From the NCBI GenBank assembly GCA_031257595.1, contig JAIROH010000228.1, positions 1 to 9,661 of the forward strand: a DNA stretch of 9,661 nt, in the 5' to 3' direction. Each line of letters starts with the position of its first letter. Position 1 is the stretch's first letter. Source of the DNA: Treponema sp. GTDB taxonomy: Bacteria; Spirochaetota; Spirochaetia; Treponematales; Breznakiellaceae. A program made the translations under genes and the position numbers. Below the pieces are notes generated by a model that saw only the letters and a list, made by a program, of their open reading frames with translations, made no database searches and had not been told where the DNA came from. Of this stretch, positions 1 to 7,171 are shown piece after piece.

Positions 1-51
1 GTAAGCGTTGCATCGTTCACGAGGTTCGTTCTGCAAGGAAATTATTTACTT

Positions 52-125
52 GTGGGGTCTACTACCAATTTTTTGTTGGTGTTACCAATTTTAACCGCCC
101 TAAAGGGCGGGGTATTAGACCCCAC
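52..125 (+). promoter_or_regulatory. Structured 5' leader element with nested inverted repeats
   Basis: A perfect 10-bp inverted repeat (GTGGGGTCTA at 52-61, TAGACCCCAC at 116-125) encloses two smaller stem elements. One is CCGCCC-TAAA-GGGCGG at 95-110. The other is a set of three short segments, ACCAA (64-68), TTGGT (76-80) and ACCAA (84-88), in which the middle one can pair with either neighbour. As RNA this would fold as a closed multibranch structure ending about 18 nt before the Shine-Dalgarno of the gene at 158. No T-tract follows the GC hairpin, so it is not a standard terminator. It could be a cis-regulatory leader, a processing site, or a copy of a dispersed palindromic repeat. The rest of bases 1-157 shows no convincing promoter or gene. 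Confidence 0.45.
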
Positions 126-157
126 CGCGAATAAAAAACATCAGGGGGAAAAATTGA

Positions 158-1003
158 ATGGCAAAAGTTACCAAAACCGCCGCGGCCAAGCCGGCCGCAA
201 AATCGGCGAAACCCGCCGCCAAAAAGACAGCCGCAGCCAAGCCGGTAAAATCCGCCGCTAAAAAAACGACCGCGGCCAAACCGGCAAAACCCGCCGCCAA
301 AAAAACGGCCGCGGCCAGGCCGGCAAAACCCGCCGCCAAAAAGGCCGCCGCGACCAAGCCGGTAAAATCCGCCGCCAAAAAAACAGCCTCGGCCAAGCCG
401 GCCCGGGCCGCCAAATCCGCCAAAGCGTCAAAAACCGAAAATACACCGAAAGTTTTAAGTTTGTTTGACGCCTATACATCCGACAGACTGCCGAAGGATC
501 AGGGCTACATTGTATCGTCATTTATCAACGGAAACACCGGATACTCGATTTATGAAGTTATTTCATACTCGGGAGTCAAGGCTATTTATCCGGACGGAAC
601 GGGCCTGACATTCCAGTCCCAGGGGAAAAAACTCCATGCCCTTATTGAGCCCCCTTCATATTCCCATAAAAGCATTGAACCTTATTTAAGAGACAAAGCG
701 GAACAAATTCCCCTTCGTTTCAAAGAGGTCAGCAAGATTATCTCAAAGAATCAGTCTACCCTATACTGGGCGAAAAAACCCATTGAATCCCTTTCTTCGT
801 TTACCGTAGCCCGGCCGGTTGGTTTTAACGTTTCGTTTGTTTTTTATAACAGGCAGGACATCTATGTCACCCTTTCAAAGTTTTTTGAACAATCCTTTAC
901 CAACGATGCCGGTCTTCCGATGACCGATGCGCGGAAAGGCGCCGAAGAAATCACGGCGGTTGTTAAAAAAACGATGAATTTCAAAGGCGTATACGAATTT
1001 TAG
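158..1003 (+). CDS. Histone H1-like Lys/Ala/Pro-repeat tail fused to an unrecognised domain
   Basis: The 281-residue product begins at ATG 158, preceded by AGGGGGAA (143-150) at 7 nt spacing. Residues 2-95 are almost only Ala, Lys, Pro, Ser and Thr and include five 13-residue repeats (residues 20-84, AAKKT-type). This resembles eukaryotic H1 tails and bacterial H1-like proteins, a composition typically used to bind DNA, RNA or acidic surfaces. Residues about 98-281 form a mixed alpha/beta domain with normal composition that I do not recognise; it ends in a Lys-rich segment and GVYEF. There is no signal peptide or membrane segment, so the protein is probably cytoplasmic. It is monocistronic as far as visible and converges on the PPDK-like gene across a shared terminator. 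Nucleoid binding is an inference from the tail alone; the C-terminal domain function is unknown. Confidence 0.85.
   Translation: MAKVTKTAAAKPAAKSAKPAAKKTAAAKPVKSAAKKTTAAKPAKPAAKKTAAARPAKPAAKKAAATKPVKSAAKKTASAKPARAAKSAKASKTENTPKVLSLFDAYTSDRLPKDQGYIVSSFINGNTGYSIYEVISYSGVKAIYPDGTGLTFQSQGKKLHALIEPPSYSHKSIEPYLRDKAEQIPLRFKEVSKIISKNQSTLYWAKKPIESLSSFTVARPVGFNVSFVFYNRQDIYVTLSKFFEQSFTNDAGLPMTDARKGAEEITAVVKKTMNFKGVYEF
215..409 (+). repeat. Five tandem 39-bp repeats encoding a 13-residue Lys/Ala/Pro unit
   Basis: Five in-frame units of 39 bp each encode variants of AAKKTAAAKPVKS (residues 20-84 of the gene at 158). Units alternate between endings PVKS and PAKP, and the DNA is nearly identical between units, with GCCGCCAAAAA and GGCCAAGCCGGC as shared cores. 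Such arrays change copy number by slippage or recombination, so tail length may differ between strains. Confidence 0.85.
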
Positions 1004-1081
1004 CGTTCTGTCCCAGTCAAACCGACAGCAAAGCCACGGCCGCGTAGCCGCCGTCGGCGCTGCCTGTCGAGGCAGAGACAT

Positions 1082-1111
1082 AAAAAAGGCCGCCTGAAGG
1101 CGGCCTTTTTT
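1082..1111. terminator. Bidirectional intrinsic terminator between convergent genes
   Basis: A perfect hairpin consists of GGCCGCC (1088-1094), loop TGAA and GGCGGCC (1099-1105). It is flanked by six A (1082-1087) and six T (1106-1111), so each strand ends the stem with a six-base T-tract. It lies between the stop of the H1-like-tail gene (1003) and the stop of the minus-strand PPDK-like gene (1151) and can serve both. Confidence 0.92.
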
Positions 1112-1150
1112 ATTGGAGTTGTTGAACAAGTCCATTGTTACAGAATCAGC

Positions 1151-3829
1151 CTATTCCGCCTTTGCCCGCTCAAGCTCCGCCTGGGCGACGGCAAGGAGGG
1201 CTATGGGAACCGAATAGGGAGAGCAGGAAACGTAGTTAAGGCCCACGTCCATGCAGAACCGCACGTTACCGGGGTTGGCGCCGTGCTCTCCGCAAAGGCC
1301 GCAGACAAGATCGGGCCGGGTAAGCTTTCCCCGTTCGGTAGCCAGGGCGATAAGCTCCTTGACCCGCGGATCCAGCGTACTAAACGGGTTCCCGACGATA
1401 AGGTCAAACAGCGTATAATCCGGCATAAAGGCCGTAAAGTCGTCACGGGAAATACCAAGGGTCGTCTGGGTAAGATCGTTGGTCCCAAAGCTGAAGAAAC
1501 GGCCGTACTTGGCGATATCCCCGGCGCCCAGAGCGGCGGCGGGAAGCTCGATCATCGTACCGATCCGGTATTCAACCGGTTTCGCTTTTTTTGCCTTGCG
1601 GAAATTCTCTTCAATCTCGACAATTCCCGTATAACTGGAACCTTCGATCTTTTTGCCGTAGGCGATAAGCTTTAGCTCGGAAGCGTTCATGACAATCGGC
1701 ACCATGATTTCCGGTCTGGCGTTGATCTTTTCGGAACGCAATTTGTAGGTGGCGTCAAAGATCGCCCGTACCTGCATCGCGTAGATTTCCGGATACGATA
1801 CGGCGATACGGCAGCCCCGGTGTCCCAGCATCGGGTTAAATTCATGGAGGGCTTCAATGCTGGCAACAACCTCCGCCCTGGAAACTTTGGTTTTTTTGGC
1901 CGCCTTGATGTGGGCAATGTACTCCGCCAGGGTGTCTTCGTTCTGGGGCATAAATTCATGGAGCGGCGCGTCCAGGAGGCGGATGGTCACCTCTTTACCC
2001 GCCATAACCTTGAGGATGCCGTAGAAGTCGGCGGTCTGCATCACCTGAAGCTTATCCAGGGCTTTTTTTCTTTCCTTTGGATCGCTTGAAAGGATCATAT
2101 CCCTGAAAACCATGATCCGTTCGGGTTTGAAAAACATGTGTTCGGTTCGGCAAAGCCCTATGCCTTCCGCCCCGAAACTCAGGGCGAGCTCCGCGTCCCT
2201 CGGCGTTTCGGCGTTTGCCCTGACGTGGAATTCCTTGAGGAAACCCTTGCTTAGATTGATAAAGTCAAGAAGTCCTGATTCGGAAGGATTGGGCTCGATA
2301 AGCTTTGCCGTCCCCGCGTATACGGACGATTCACCGTAAAAAGGCACGTTCAGGGTAATGTAGTCGCCTTCGGAAAAGGTAAAGCTTCCCAACGACGCTT
2401 TTTTCCCGACAATCCTCATCACGGGGGCGACAAGCGACACCTTTCCGTACTGGCGGGCGACAACCGACGCGTGGGCGGAATAGCCGCCTTCCGCGGTAAG
2501 TACGCCGGTAGACACCTCGATTGCCTTGACGTCTTCGGCAAACGACGATTCCACGACCAAAATAAAACGGGTGTCTTCGCCTTTCTGCGAAGCCTGCCTT
2601 CTGGCTTCAAGGAGTGAATCGGTACTAAAGCACACCCTGCCTATCGCCGCTCCCGGCGCGCCGGCTATGCCGCCTTTCCAGCTTTTTAAGCCTTTGACAC
2701 TCCCCGGATCGATAACCGGGTGCAGTATTTCGTTAAGCCGCAGCGGCTCAATCGCGCTGATAACCGACGCGTTGTCGATTATCTTTCGTTTTGCCAAATC
2801 CAGAAGCAGCTTGATGTCGGCCTGGGTGGATTTCTGGTCCACAAGGCGCTGTTCTATAAGCCAAAGCTTTCCGTTTTCAACGGTAAAGCGAATCTGCCTT
2901 ATTTCCCTGAACTTGTCTTCCAGGGTCCAGGCGATCTTCTGCAGCTCTTTAAGATGACCGGCGCCGATTTTTTCTATCGGCTGGCCGGACGAACCGGTTT
3001 CGTTGAACTTTTCCCGATAAAAATCGCCCTGGAGTTTCTTTTCACCGGTAACCACGTTCCGGCTGAAATACGAACCGGAACAGGAATCTTTGCCGTAATT
3101 TCCATAGACCATTGGGGCAATCATCAGGGCCGTATCCCTGTCGTTCTGATCGTCCATCTGGAACATCTTGGAAATTTCACCCAGGGTTATAAGAAGCTGA
3201 TCCTCGGCGGTTTCAAAGAAACCCTTGGGGAAGAATTTGGCAAACTCGTCCATATATTCTTCGGCGCTCTTTGAAATTTTTACCGCCTTTTGCTTCTTGC
3301 CGAGTTCGTTGGAAGGACCCTTAATGCCCAAAGCGGCGTCCAAAAATTCAAAAGCTTTCGCGATTTCCTGCCGTACTTTGGTTTTTTCTTCCAGTTCGGC
3401 GATCCGTTCTTCTATTTTGAGCATACCCCGAACGAGGAAAAGAACCTCGTGAACGGCAAAATCTTCGCCGACCCAGCGGGCAAACCCGTCGATAACCGGC
3501 TTCACAAGGCCAAAGTTATGAAGGGTCGGATAAGTGGAAACGGCGAGGTTTGGGGAAATAACCACCTTGAGGAGCATCGGATTATCCGGGTCCCCGTAAG
3601 CTTTCCCGACAATTCCGGCGCATTTGCCCAACAGGGAAAAAACGTCTTTTTTTATCGCGCGGGGGTTGATTTCCGAGGCAAGGGTTGTGTCAATGATAAA
3701 ACCCGGCAGAATCGGGAAGCCCAGTTCGGCAAATTCATTTGCCTGCCTGCCGCGTATGCCCAACAGCTCCGGCTCAACTTTTTTGGGAATCACGTCAATC
3801 TGACTGAAAAAATGAATTCTGTTATCCAT
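1151..3829 (-). CDS. ppdK: Pyruvate, phosphate dikinase family protein with altered ATP-grasp half
   Basis: The 892-residue product has the normal length and domain order of PPDK, which interconverts pyruvate, ATP and Pi with PEP, AMP and PPi. The swivelling domain keeps the phospho-acceptor His453 in GGYSAHASVVAR. The C-terminal PEP/pyruvate barrel keeps CRTEH (Arg561), IRLLDAPLHEF (Arg617), GTMIELP (Glu761), FGTNDLTQ (Asn784) and CGLCGEHG (Cys846). The N-terminal ATP-grasp region is recognisable (LGFPILPGF at 36-44; VYGNYGKDS and VTGEKKL) but diverged. The usual VRSGA is VVISP near 89-93, the usual IEFT Glu is Arg314, and the usual LQTR Gln is Glu326. The start is ATG 3829 with an AAAGGA Shine-Dalgarno that overlaps the stop of the upstream gene; the gap is 11 bp, so co-transcription is near certain. 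Family membership is sure. Whether it still uses ATP is doubtful, and the gene symbol is given by family and synteny with T. pallidum. Confidence 0.93.
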   Translation of the reverse strand: MDNRIHFFSQIDVIPKKVEPELLGIRGRQANEFAELGFPILPGFIIDTTLASEINPRAIKKDVFSLLGKCAGIVGKAYGDPDNPMLLKVVISPNLAVSTYPTLHNFGLVKPVIDGFARWVGEDFAVHEVLFLVRGMLKIEERIAELEEKTKVRQEIAKAFEFLDAALGIKGPSNELGKKQKAVKISKSAEEYMDEFAKFFPKGFFETAEDQLLITLGEISKMFQMDDQNDRDTALMIAPMVYGNYGKDSCSGSYFSRNVVTGEKKLQGDFYREKFNETGSSGQPIEKIGAGHLKELQKIAWTLEDKFREIRQIRFTVENGKLWLIEQRLVDQKSTQADIKLLLDLAKRKIIDNASVISAIEPLRLNEILHPVIDPGSVKGLKSWKGGIAGAPGAAIGRVCFSTDSLLEARRQASQKGEDTRFILVVESSFAEDVKAIEVSTGVLTAEGGYSAHASVVARQYGKVSLVAPVMRIVGKKASLGSFTFSEGDYITLNVPFYGESSVYAGTAKLIEPNPSESGLLDFINLSKGFLKEFHVRANAETPRDAELALSFGAEGIGLCRTEHMFFKPERIMVFRDMILSSDPKERKKALDKLQVMQTADFYGILKVMAGKEVTIRLLDAPLHEFMPQNEDTLAEYIAHIKAAKKTKVSRAEVVASIEALHEFNPMLGHRGCRIAVSYPEIYAMQVRAIFDATYKLRSEKINARPEIMVPIVMNASELKLIAYGKKIEGSSYTGIVEIEENFRKAKKAKPVEYRIGTMIELPAAALGAGDIAKYGRFFSFGTNDLTQTTLGISRDDFTAFMPDYTLFDLIVGNPFSTLDPRVKELIALATERGKLTRPDLVCGLCGEHGANPGNVRFCMDVGLNYVSCSPYSVPIALLAVAQAELERAKAE

Positions 3830-3840
3830 ACTTTTTTCCT

Positions 3841-4920
3841 TTAGAACAGCTTGAGTACGTTGTTAACCGGTCCCTTAAGGAACGCCTCGAACATGTGGCT
3901 TGCGCCCTGGGCCAGATACCGCTGGAGTTTCGCCACATCTTTGATATCGCTTCCCGCGACGGCAAATTCAATCGCGCTGCCATGTTTGACTTTACCCCAT
4001 TTAAAGAGGGAATTGATATCGAGTATACGCTCGCCGTCATAGTAAATGTACACCTGAAGGCTCGGGTATTTGGCGTTATAGCTTGCCACAATGCGTTTCC
4101 AGGCTTCCACGTTTCCGTTATGGAACAGTTCGTTCTGAACCACGACGGCGTAACGCGGAGTCATCCGCACAGGGCCGGCGGGCGCGGCAACGGGCGGCGC
4201 GGCGGCGGTAACCACAGGGGGGGCGACCCGCTGCGCTTCCCGTACCGAAGCGGCGGGTTTTACCCCGGCCCGGCCCGCGACCCGGCCCGCGACCCGGCCT
4301 GCGACCCGGCCTGCGGCCTTTGCCGGACGCCTGGGGGTTTTGGGCTGTTTCGGCGCCGGAGCGGCTTTAGGTTTCTTTACCGCTTTTACGCCGAAACTCC
4401 CTTTAAGCAGGGCGGCCGGGGGCTTAACCTTTGCTCCCTCAAAAAGGCTTACCGCCAGTTCGGCGGCTTTTTCGCAGTTTTCATCCGCCGGAGAAGCTCC
4501 CTTTCCGGCAAAAACCACAAGCAATTCGTTTTTTCGCAAATCGCCGATCCCGGCCAGCTCTTCTTCGCTTTTGGGGTTTGCCACCAAAAGTCCCAGTTCG
4601 GGATGATGATAGGCGACCACCAGATCCACACCTTTCCACTTGCCGAACTCTTTTGCCAGGGAAGAAGGGTTGCCGGCGACGGATCCGAGATTGGCGGACA
4701 CCGTTTTATAACCCAATTTGTCAACCAACAGGATATTGAGAATCATACTCGCCTTATAACCGGAAAATTCTTCGTCGTCCTCCGCAAACAGAATGTCCGC
4801 CAAATTCACATGGGATTCCGCGTCTTCCATTACGGCTATGGTTTTTTTGATGTATCGGACAGCCGAATTGAACCCTTTCCTTGTAGAGAGTACCTCAAGA
4901 TTGGTAGCATCATTCGCCAT
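3841..4920 (-). CDS. Three-part protein with a C-terminal HPr-like domain
   Basis: The product has 359 residues from ATG 4920. Residues 1-165 form an unrecognised alpha/beta domain containing VDLVVAYHHPELGLLV. Residues 166-253 are a low-complexity basic Ala/Pro/Lys/Arg linker with four AGRV-type units. Residues about 256-340 resemble the PTS phosphocarrier HPr: a beta strand (YAVVV), a His at the usual phospho-His position (NELFHNGN, His267), a helix, beta strands ending in DGE, the SLFK motif that aligns with the Ser46 region (Ser304), GSAIEFAVAGSD, and a closing helix. The Arg and Pro that normally follow the active His are absent, and the His-to-Ser distance is longer than usual. The downstream PPDK-like gene starts 11 bp after the stop. 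A role in PEP-linked phosphotransfer or its regulation is inferred. The HPr assignment is from motif reading only and could be wrong. Confidence 0.8.
   Translation of the reverse strand: MANDATNLEVLSTRKGFNSAVRYIKKTIAVMEDAESHVNLADILFAEDDEEFSGYKASMILNILLVDKLGYKTVSANLGSVAGNPSSLAKEFGKWKGVDLVVAYHHPELGLLVANPKSEEELAGIGDLRKNELLVVFAGKGASPADENCEKAAELAVSLFEGAKVKPPAALLKGSFGVKAVKKPKAAPAPKQPKTPRRPAKAAGRVAGRVAGRVAGRAGVKPAASVREAQRVAPPVVTAAAPPVAAPAGPVRMTPRYAVVVQNELFHNGNVEAWKRIVASYNAKYPSLQVYIYYDGERILDINSLFKWGKVKHGSAIEFAVAGSDIKDVAKLQRYLAQGASHMFEAFLKGPVNNVLKLF
4267..4314 (-). repeat. Four tandem 12-bp repeats encoding AGRV units
   Basis: Read on the minus strand, the array is GCAGGCCGGGTC twice, then GCGGGCCGGGTC, then GCGGGCCGGGCC. 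It encodes residues 203-218 of the HPr-like protein (three AGRV units then AGRA). Copy number can change without breaking the frame, so the linker length is likely variable. Confidence 0.85.
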
Positions 4921-4928
4921 TTCCATTT

Positions 4929-4933
4929 CCCCC
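4929..4933 (-). promoter_or_regulatory. Ribosome binding site that decides the start of the HPr-like gene
   Basis: The minus strand reads AGGGGGAA followed by ATGGAAATGGCG. The first ATG (4926) lies only 2 nt after the G-run, too close for normal initiation. The second ATG (4920) lies 8 nt after it, so 4920 is the better start, removing two residues from the longest possible reading frame. Confidence 0.6.
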
Positions 4934-4936
4934 TAG

Positions 4937-4963
4937 AAAAAACGCCCCCTTAAGGGGGCGTTT
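4937..4963 (-). terminator. Minus-strand hairpin terminator or attenuator after cfpA
   Basis: CGCCCCCTTAAGGGGGCG (4943-4960) is a perfect palindrome extended by AAA and TTT on its sides, and on the minus strand it is followed by a run of six T (4942-4937). It sits 35 bp beyond the cfpA stop (4998) and about 17 bp before the start of the HPr-like gene. I see no strong promoter between the two genes. It therefore probably lets through only part of the cfpA transcription into the HPr-like/PPDK-like genes. Confidence 0.8.
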
Positions 4964-4997
4964 CGGTCTTTACCTTATCGTAACCGATATCAGAAAA

Positions 4998-7037
4998 TTA
5001 TATTTCTTTCATCGAATCGCCGCCGGCCTTGCGTCCCCTGCGGCCGCCGGTCTTTTTCGGCTTGGCTTCCGCGACGGACCTCGCGGCCCTGCCCCGCTTG
5101 GGAGCTTCTATCGCGGCGGCGGCGGATTCTCCCGTATTAAGCATATCAAGGTACGCCTGTCCGCCCGCGGCGGCCGCGGCCGCTTTGCTGCCGGTTTCTT
5201 CGACCGGCTCATTGACAAAGGACTGATTGATGTCTTCCCGAACCGTCGAACGCCGCCGGCTGAACGAAGCAAACGCCGCGTCCTGGAAGCCCTTGGAAAC
5301 TCCGTGGAGGAATTCGTTAAGTACGTTGGCCATCGCGTCAAGCGTCGCTTTTTTCCGTTTAATCGAGGTAATGTCAACGTCCAAAAGAAGACCCGGCTGG
5401 ATATGGTAGGGATTGATCTTGTAATCAAACTTGTTGTAGTCCTTTTCGAGGAACGAAAGCCTGTCTTCCATAACCCGGCGTTCCACCGGATACTGGTAGT
5501 CGTACATGTCCTTCATCTTGTTCCGCATAATGATCAGCCGCTGACGGATCCTGTCTTTTTCATACAGATATGTACGGTTCATCCGCTCGACTTCCGTCTC
5601 CGCGGGCTTTACAAAGCTGATTTCGTCCCATACTTTGGCAATATCCTCGTACATCGGATCGCCGCTCTTGGCCTTGATATCCTTGCGGATCCGGTTCCGG
5701 TTTTTGGCGGCAAGATCTTTGAAATCCGTTACCCTAAAAACGGGTTTCCGGCTTTCGTAAATAACTTCCAGGACATCCCAGAGGTGGGCTACCTCGGTTT
5801 CAAAACTCTTCATCTGGACGTCGTACGCTTTGCGCTCTTCCAGAAGCTGGGCGTTGTCGAAATACTTCATTGTAACCGAGTAACGTTCGTCAGGCAGGTT
5901 GGCGGCGTCGGTATCTTCATACTCCCTGATAACCAGTTCCCTGGCGTTTTTAAGGTTCTCGATGTACTGGTATCCCATCTTGGAGGTGTCGAGAATCGAA
6001 GTGATGGAATTTATCGCCGTATTGAAGCCCCGGTTCCGGATGTTTTCAATATCAATGATTTTCTTGATATTCTCACGGATATTAAGGGCGTCGAAGGTTT
6101 CCGGATCGATTTCCGCCCTAAGGTCGGAGATCCGCTCCATAAGGTTTTTGGCAATAATACTGTAGCGTTTGGATTTGGGATTCTCGATGTCGTCATCGGT
6201 ATAGTTTTCGATTCTGCTCATCTTGGTAAAGATGATCTCGCTGTCGGTAAGCTCGACATCCCCGCTGTCAATCCTCTGATCCTTGAGTTTTTCGATCTCC
6301 CTGTCCAGGGCGTCGGTAATGTGCTTGGACAAGAGGTCCTTGATGAGGTACTCAACGGTAGCCTGATAGTGGAAAATGGGACTGATAAGCTCCGCGTCGA
6401 GGATATTAACGGAAAGTTTGACATCCGTAACCGTTTTGGGCTTTACAATGTTGTCTTTAAACGCGCATTTTACGATGGAATAGGCGTTTTCGCCGCGGAT
6501 AAACGCGCCGGTATCGGTTTTTTGCCTGAGCAGGCTGTTGGTGAGATTTTCCAGGTCGTTTACGCCGCGCTGAATATGGCCCTGAAGGTGGCCGTACATG
6601 TTCACCATGGACTTTTCAATTTCGCCGGTATTGAACTTGTCCGCCCCGCCGACCGCGTCGAGAAGATCCGCTACTTCTTTGGGGGTATACCGGGAAAGAA
6701 CCTTGGTTTCTTCTTTATCAATGAAATTCCGGACCTTTTTTACCATCTCGTCTTCGCTCGTTACCATGTAACGATTGAACATGTTCTGGTAATTTTGATT
6801 GAAGTAGTTGTACAGCTTCTCTTTAACACCGCCCATAATGTCAAGGCGTTCAAGAACATCCTTGGGAAGTTTGGAGTTAATGTGGTGAATAACCTTATTG
6901 GTTTCTTCCTCCAAAAGCTGGTTTACCTCGGCTTGCTGATCCCGGTATTCCTGGGCAAGAGAGTTACGCGATCCAACGGCGCTTGGTTTTTCCGGATGAA
7001 ATACATTAGGACTCTTGGGCAGATCAATGGCTCCCAT
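4998..7037 (-). CDS. cfpA: Cytoplasmic filament protein A
   Basis: The 679-residue product matches the length of treponemal CfpA (about 680 residues), the subunit of the ribbon-like filaments that run under the inner membrane along the cell and are needed for normal cell division and chromosome separation in treponemes. The N-terminus ([17 protein letters not shown]) is the characteristic CfpA start as I remember it. The body is long, highly charged and helix-rich, without membrane segments, fitting a filament protein. The last 70 residues are different: an Ala run (about 618-624), then a basic Arg/Lys/Gly tail (about 646-673, with KRGR, PKKTGG and RRGRK), ending DSMKEI. The start is ATG 7037 with AAGGAG 7 nt upstream and a good promoter further up (7095-7123). 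It is the first gene of the minus-strand set and is followed by a strong hairpin, consistent with high expression of a structural protein. Confidence 0.93.
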   Translation of the reverse strand: MGAIDLPKSPNVFHPEKPSAVGSRNSLAQEYRDQQAEVNQLLEEETNKVIHHINSKLPKDVLERLDIMGGVKEKLYNYFNQNYQNMFNRYMVTSEDEMVKKVRNFIDKEETKVLSRYTPKEVADLLDAVGGADKFNTGEIEKSMVNMYGHLQGHIQRGVNDLENLTNSLLRQKTDTGAFIRGENAYSIVKCAFKDNIVKPKTVTDVKLSVNILDAELISPIFHYQATVEYLIKDLLSKHITDALDREIEKLKDQRIDSGDVELTDSEIIFTKMSRIENYTDDDIENPKSKRYSIIAKNLMERISDLRAEIDPETFDALNIRENIKKIIDIENIRNRGFNTAINSITSILDTSKMGYQYIENLKNARELVIREYEDTDAANLPDERYSVTMKYFDNAQLLEERKAYDVQMKSFETEVAHLWDVLEVIYESRKPVFRVTDFKDLAAKNRNRIRKDIKAKSGDPMYEDIAKVWDEISFVKPAETEVERMNRTYLYEKDRIRQRLIIMRNKMKDMYDYQYPVERRVMEDRLSFLEKDYNKFDYKINPYHIQPGLLLDVDITSIKRKKATLDAMANVLNEFLHGVSKGFQDAAFASFSRRRSTVREDINQSFVNEPVEETGSKAAAAAAGGQAYLDMLNTGESAAAAIEAPKRGRAARSVAEAKPKKTGGRRGRKAGGDSMKEI

Positions 7038-7094
7038 ATTTTGTCTCCTTACATAAATAATGATTTGCAGTTAAAAACTTTTTGTTCATTTTGA

Positions 7095-7123
7095 ATCTTA
7101 TCAATATAAGAAAAAAAAGTAAA
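7095..7123 (-). promoter_or_regulatory. Sigma-70-type promoter of cfpA
   Basis: On the minus strand, TTTACT (7123-7118) and TAAGAT (7100-7095) are separated by exactly 17 bp, each matching 4 of 6 consensus bases, with a T-rich spacer. Transcription would start near 7088 and give a leader of about 50 nt before ATG 7037. A short inverted repeat, CTTAT-CAAT-ATAAG (7097-7110), overlaps the -10 region. Confidence 0.55.
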
Positions 7124-7171
7124 GGGTTTTTTGATTTTTTTTATTATTTCTATTCCATAAACGGATAAAAG

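Noticed and set aside
1..261. Plus-strand frame open from the window edge through the leader into the start of the gene at 158
   Set aside because: It overlaps the well-supported start of the gene at 158 in another frame, turns into an Arg/Lys/Gly-rich shadow of the repeat region, and its upstream part is explained by the inverted-repeat leader.
115..521. Minus-strand open frames opposite the Lys/Ala repeat region
   Set aside because: They are antisense shadows of the repeats (endless LAAAVFLAAGFAG-type or WRRVLPAW-type strings) with no ribosome site.
3895..4953. Long plus-strand open frame opposite the HPr-like gene
   Set aside because: It is antisense to a gene with a clear ribosome site and operon position; its composition (runs of Arg, Gly, Pro and Phe) is that of a shadow.
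5304..7094. Long plus-strand open frame of about 600 codons opposite cfpA
   Set aside because: It is antisense to a confidently identified cfpA in a codon-bias-favoured mirror frame, runs past the cfpA promoter, and has no plausible ribosome site.
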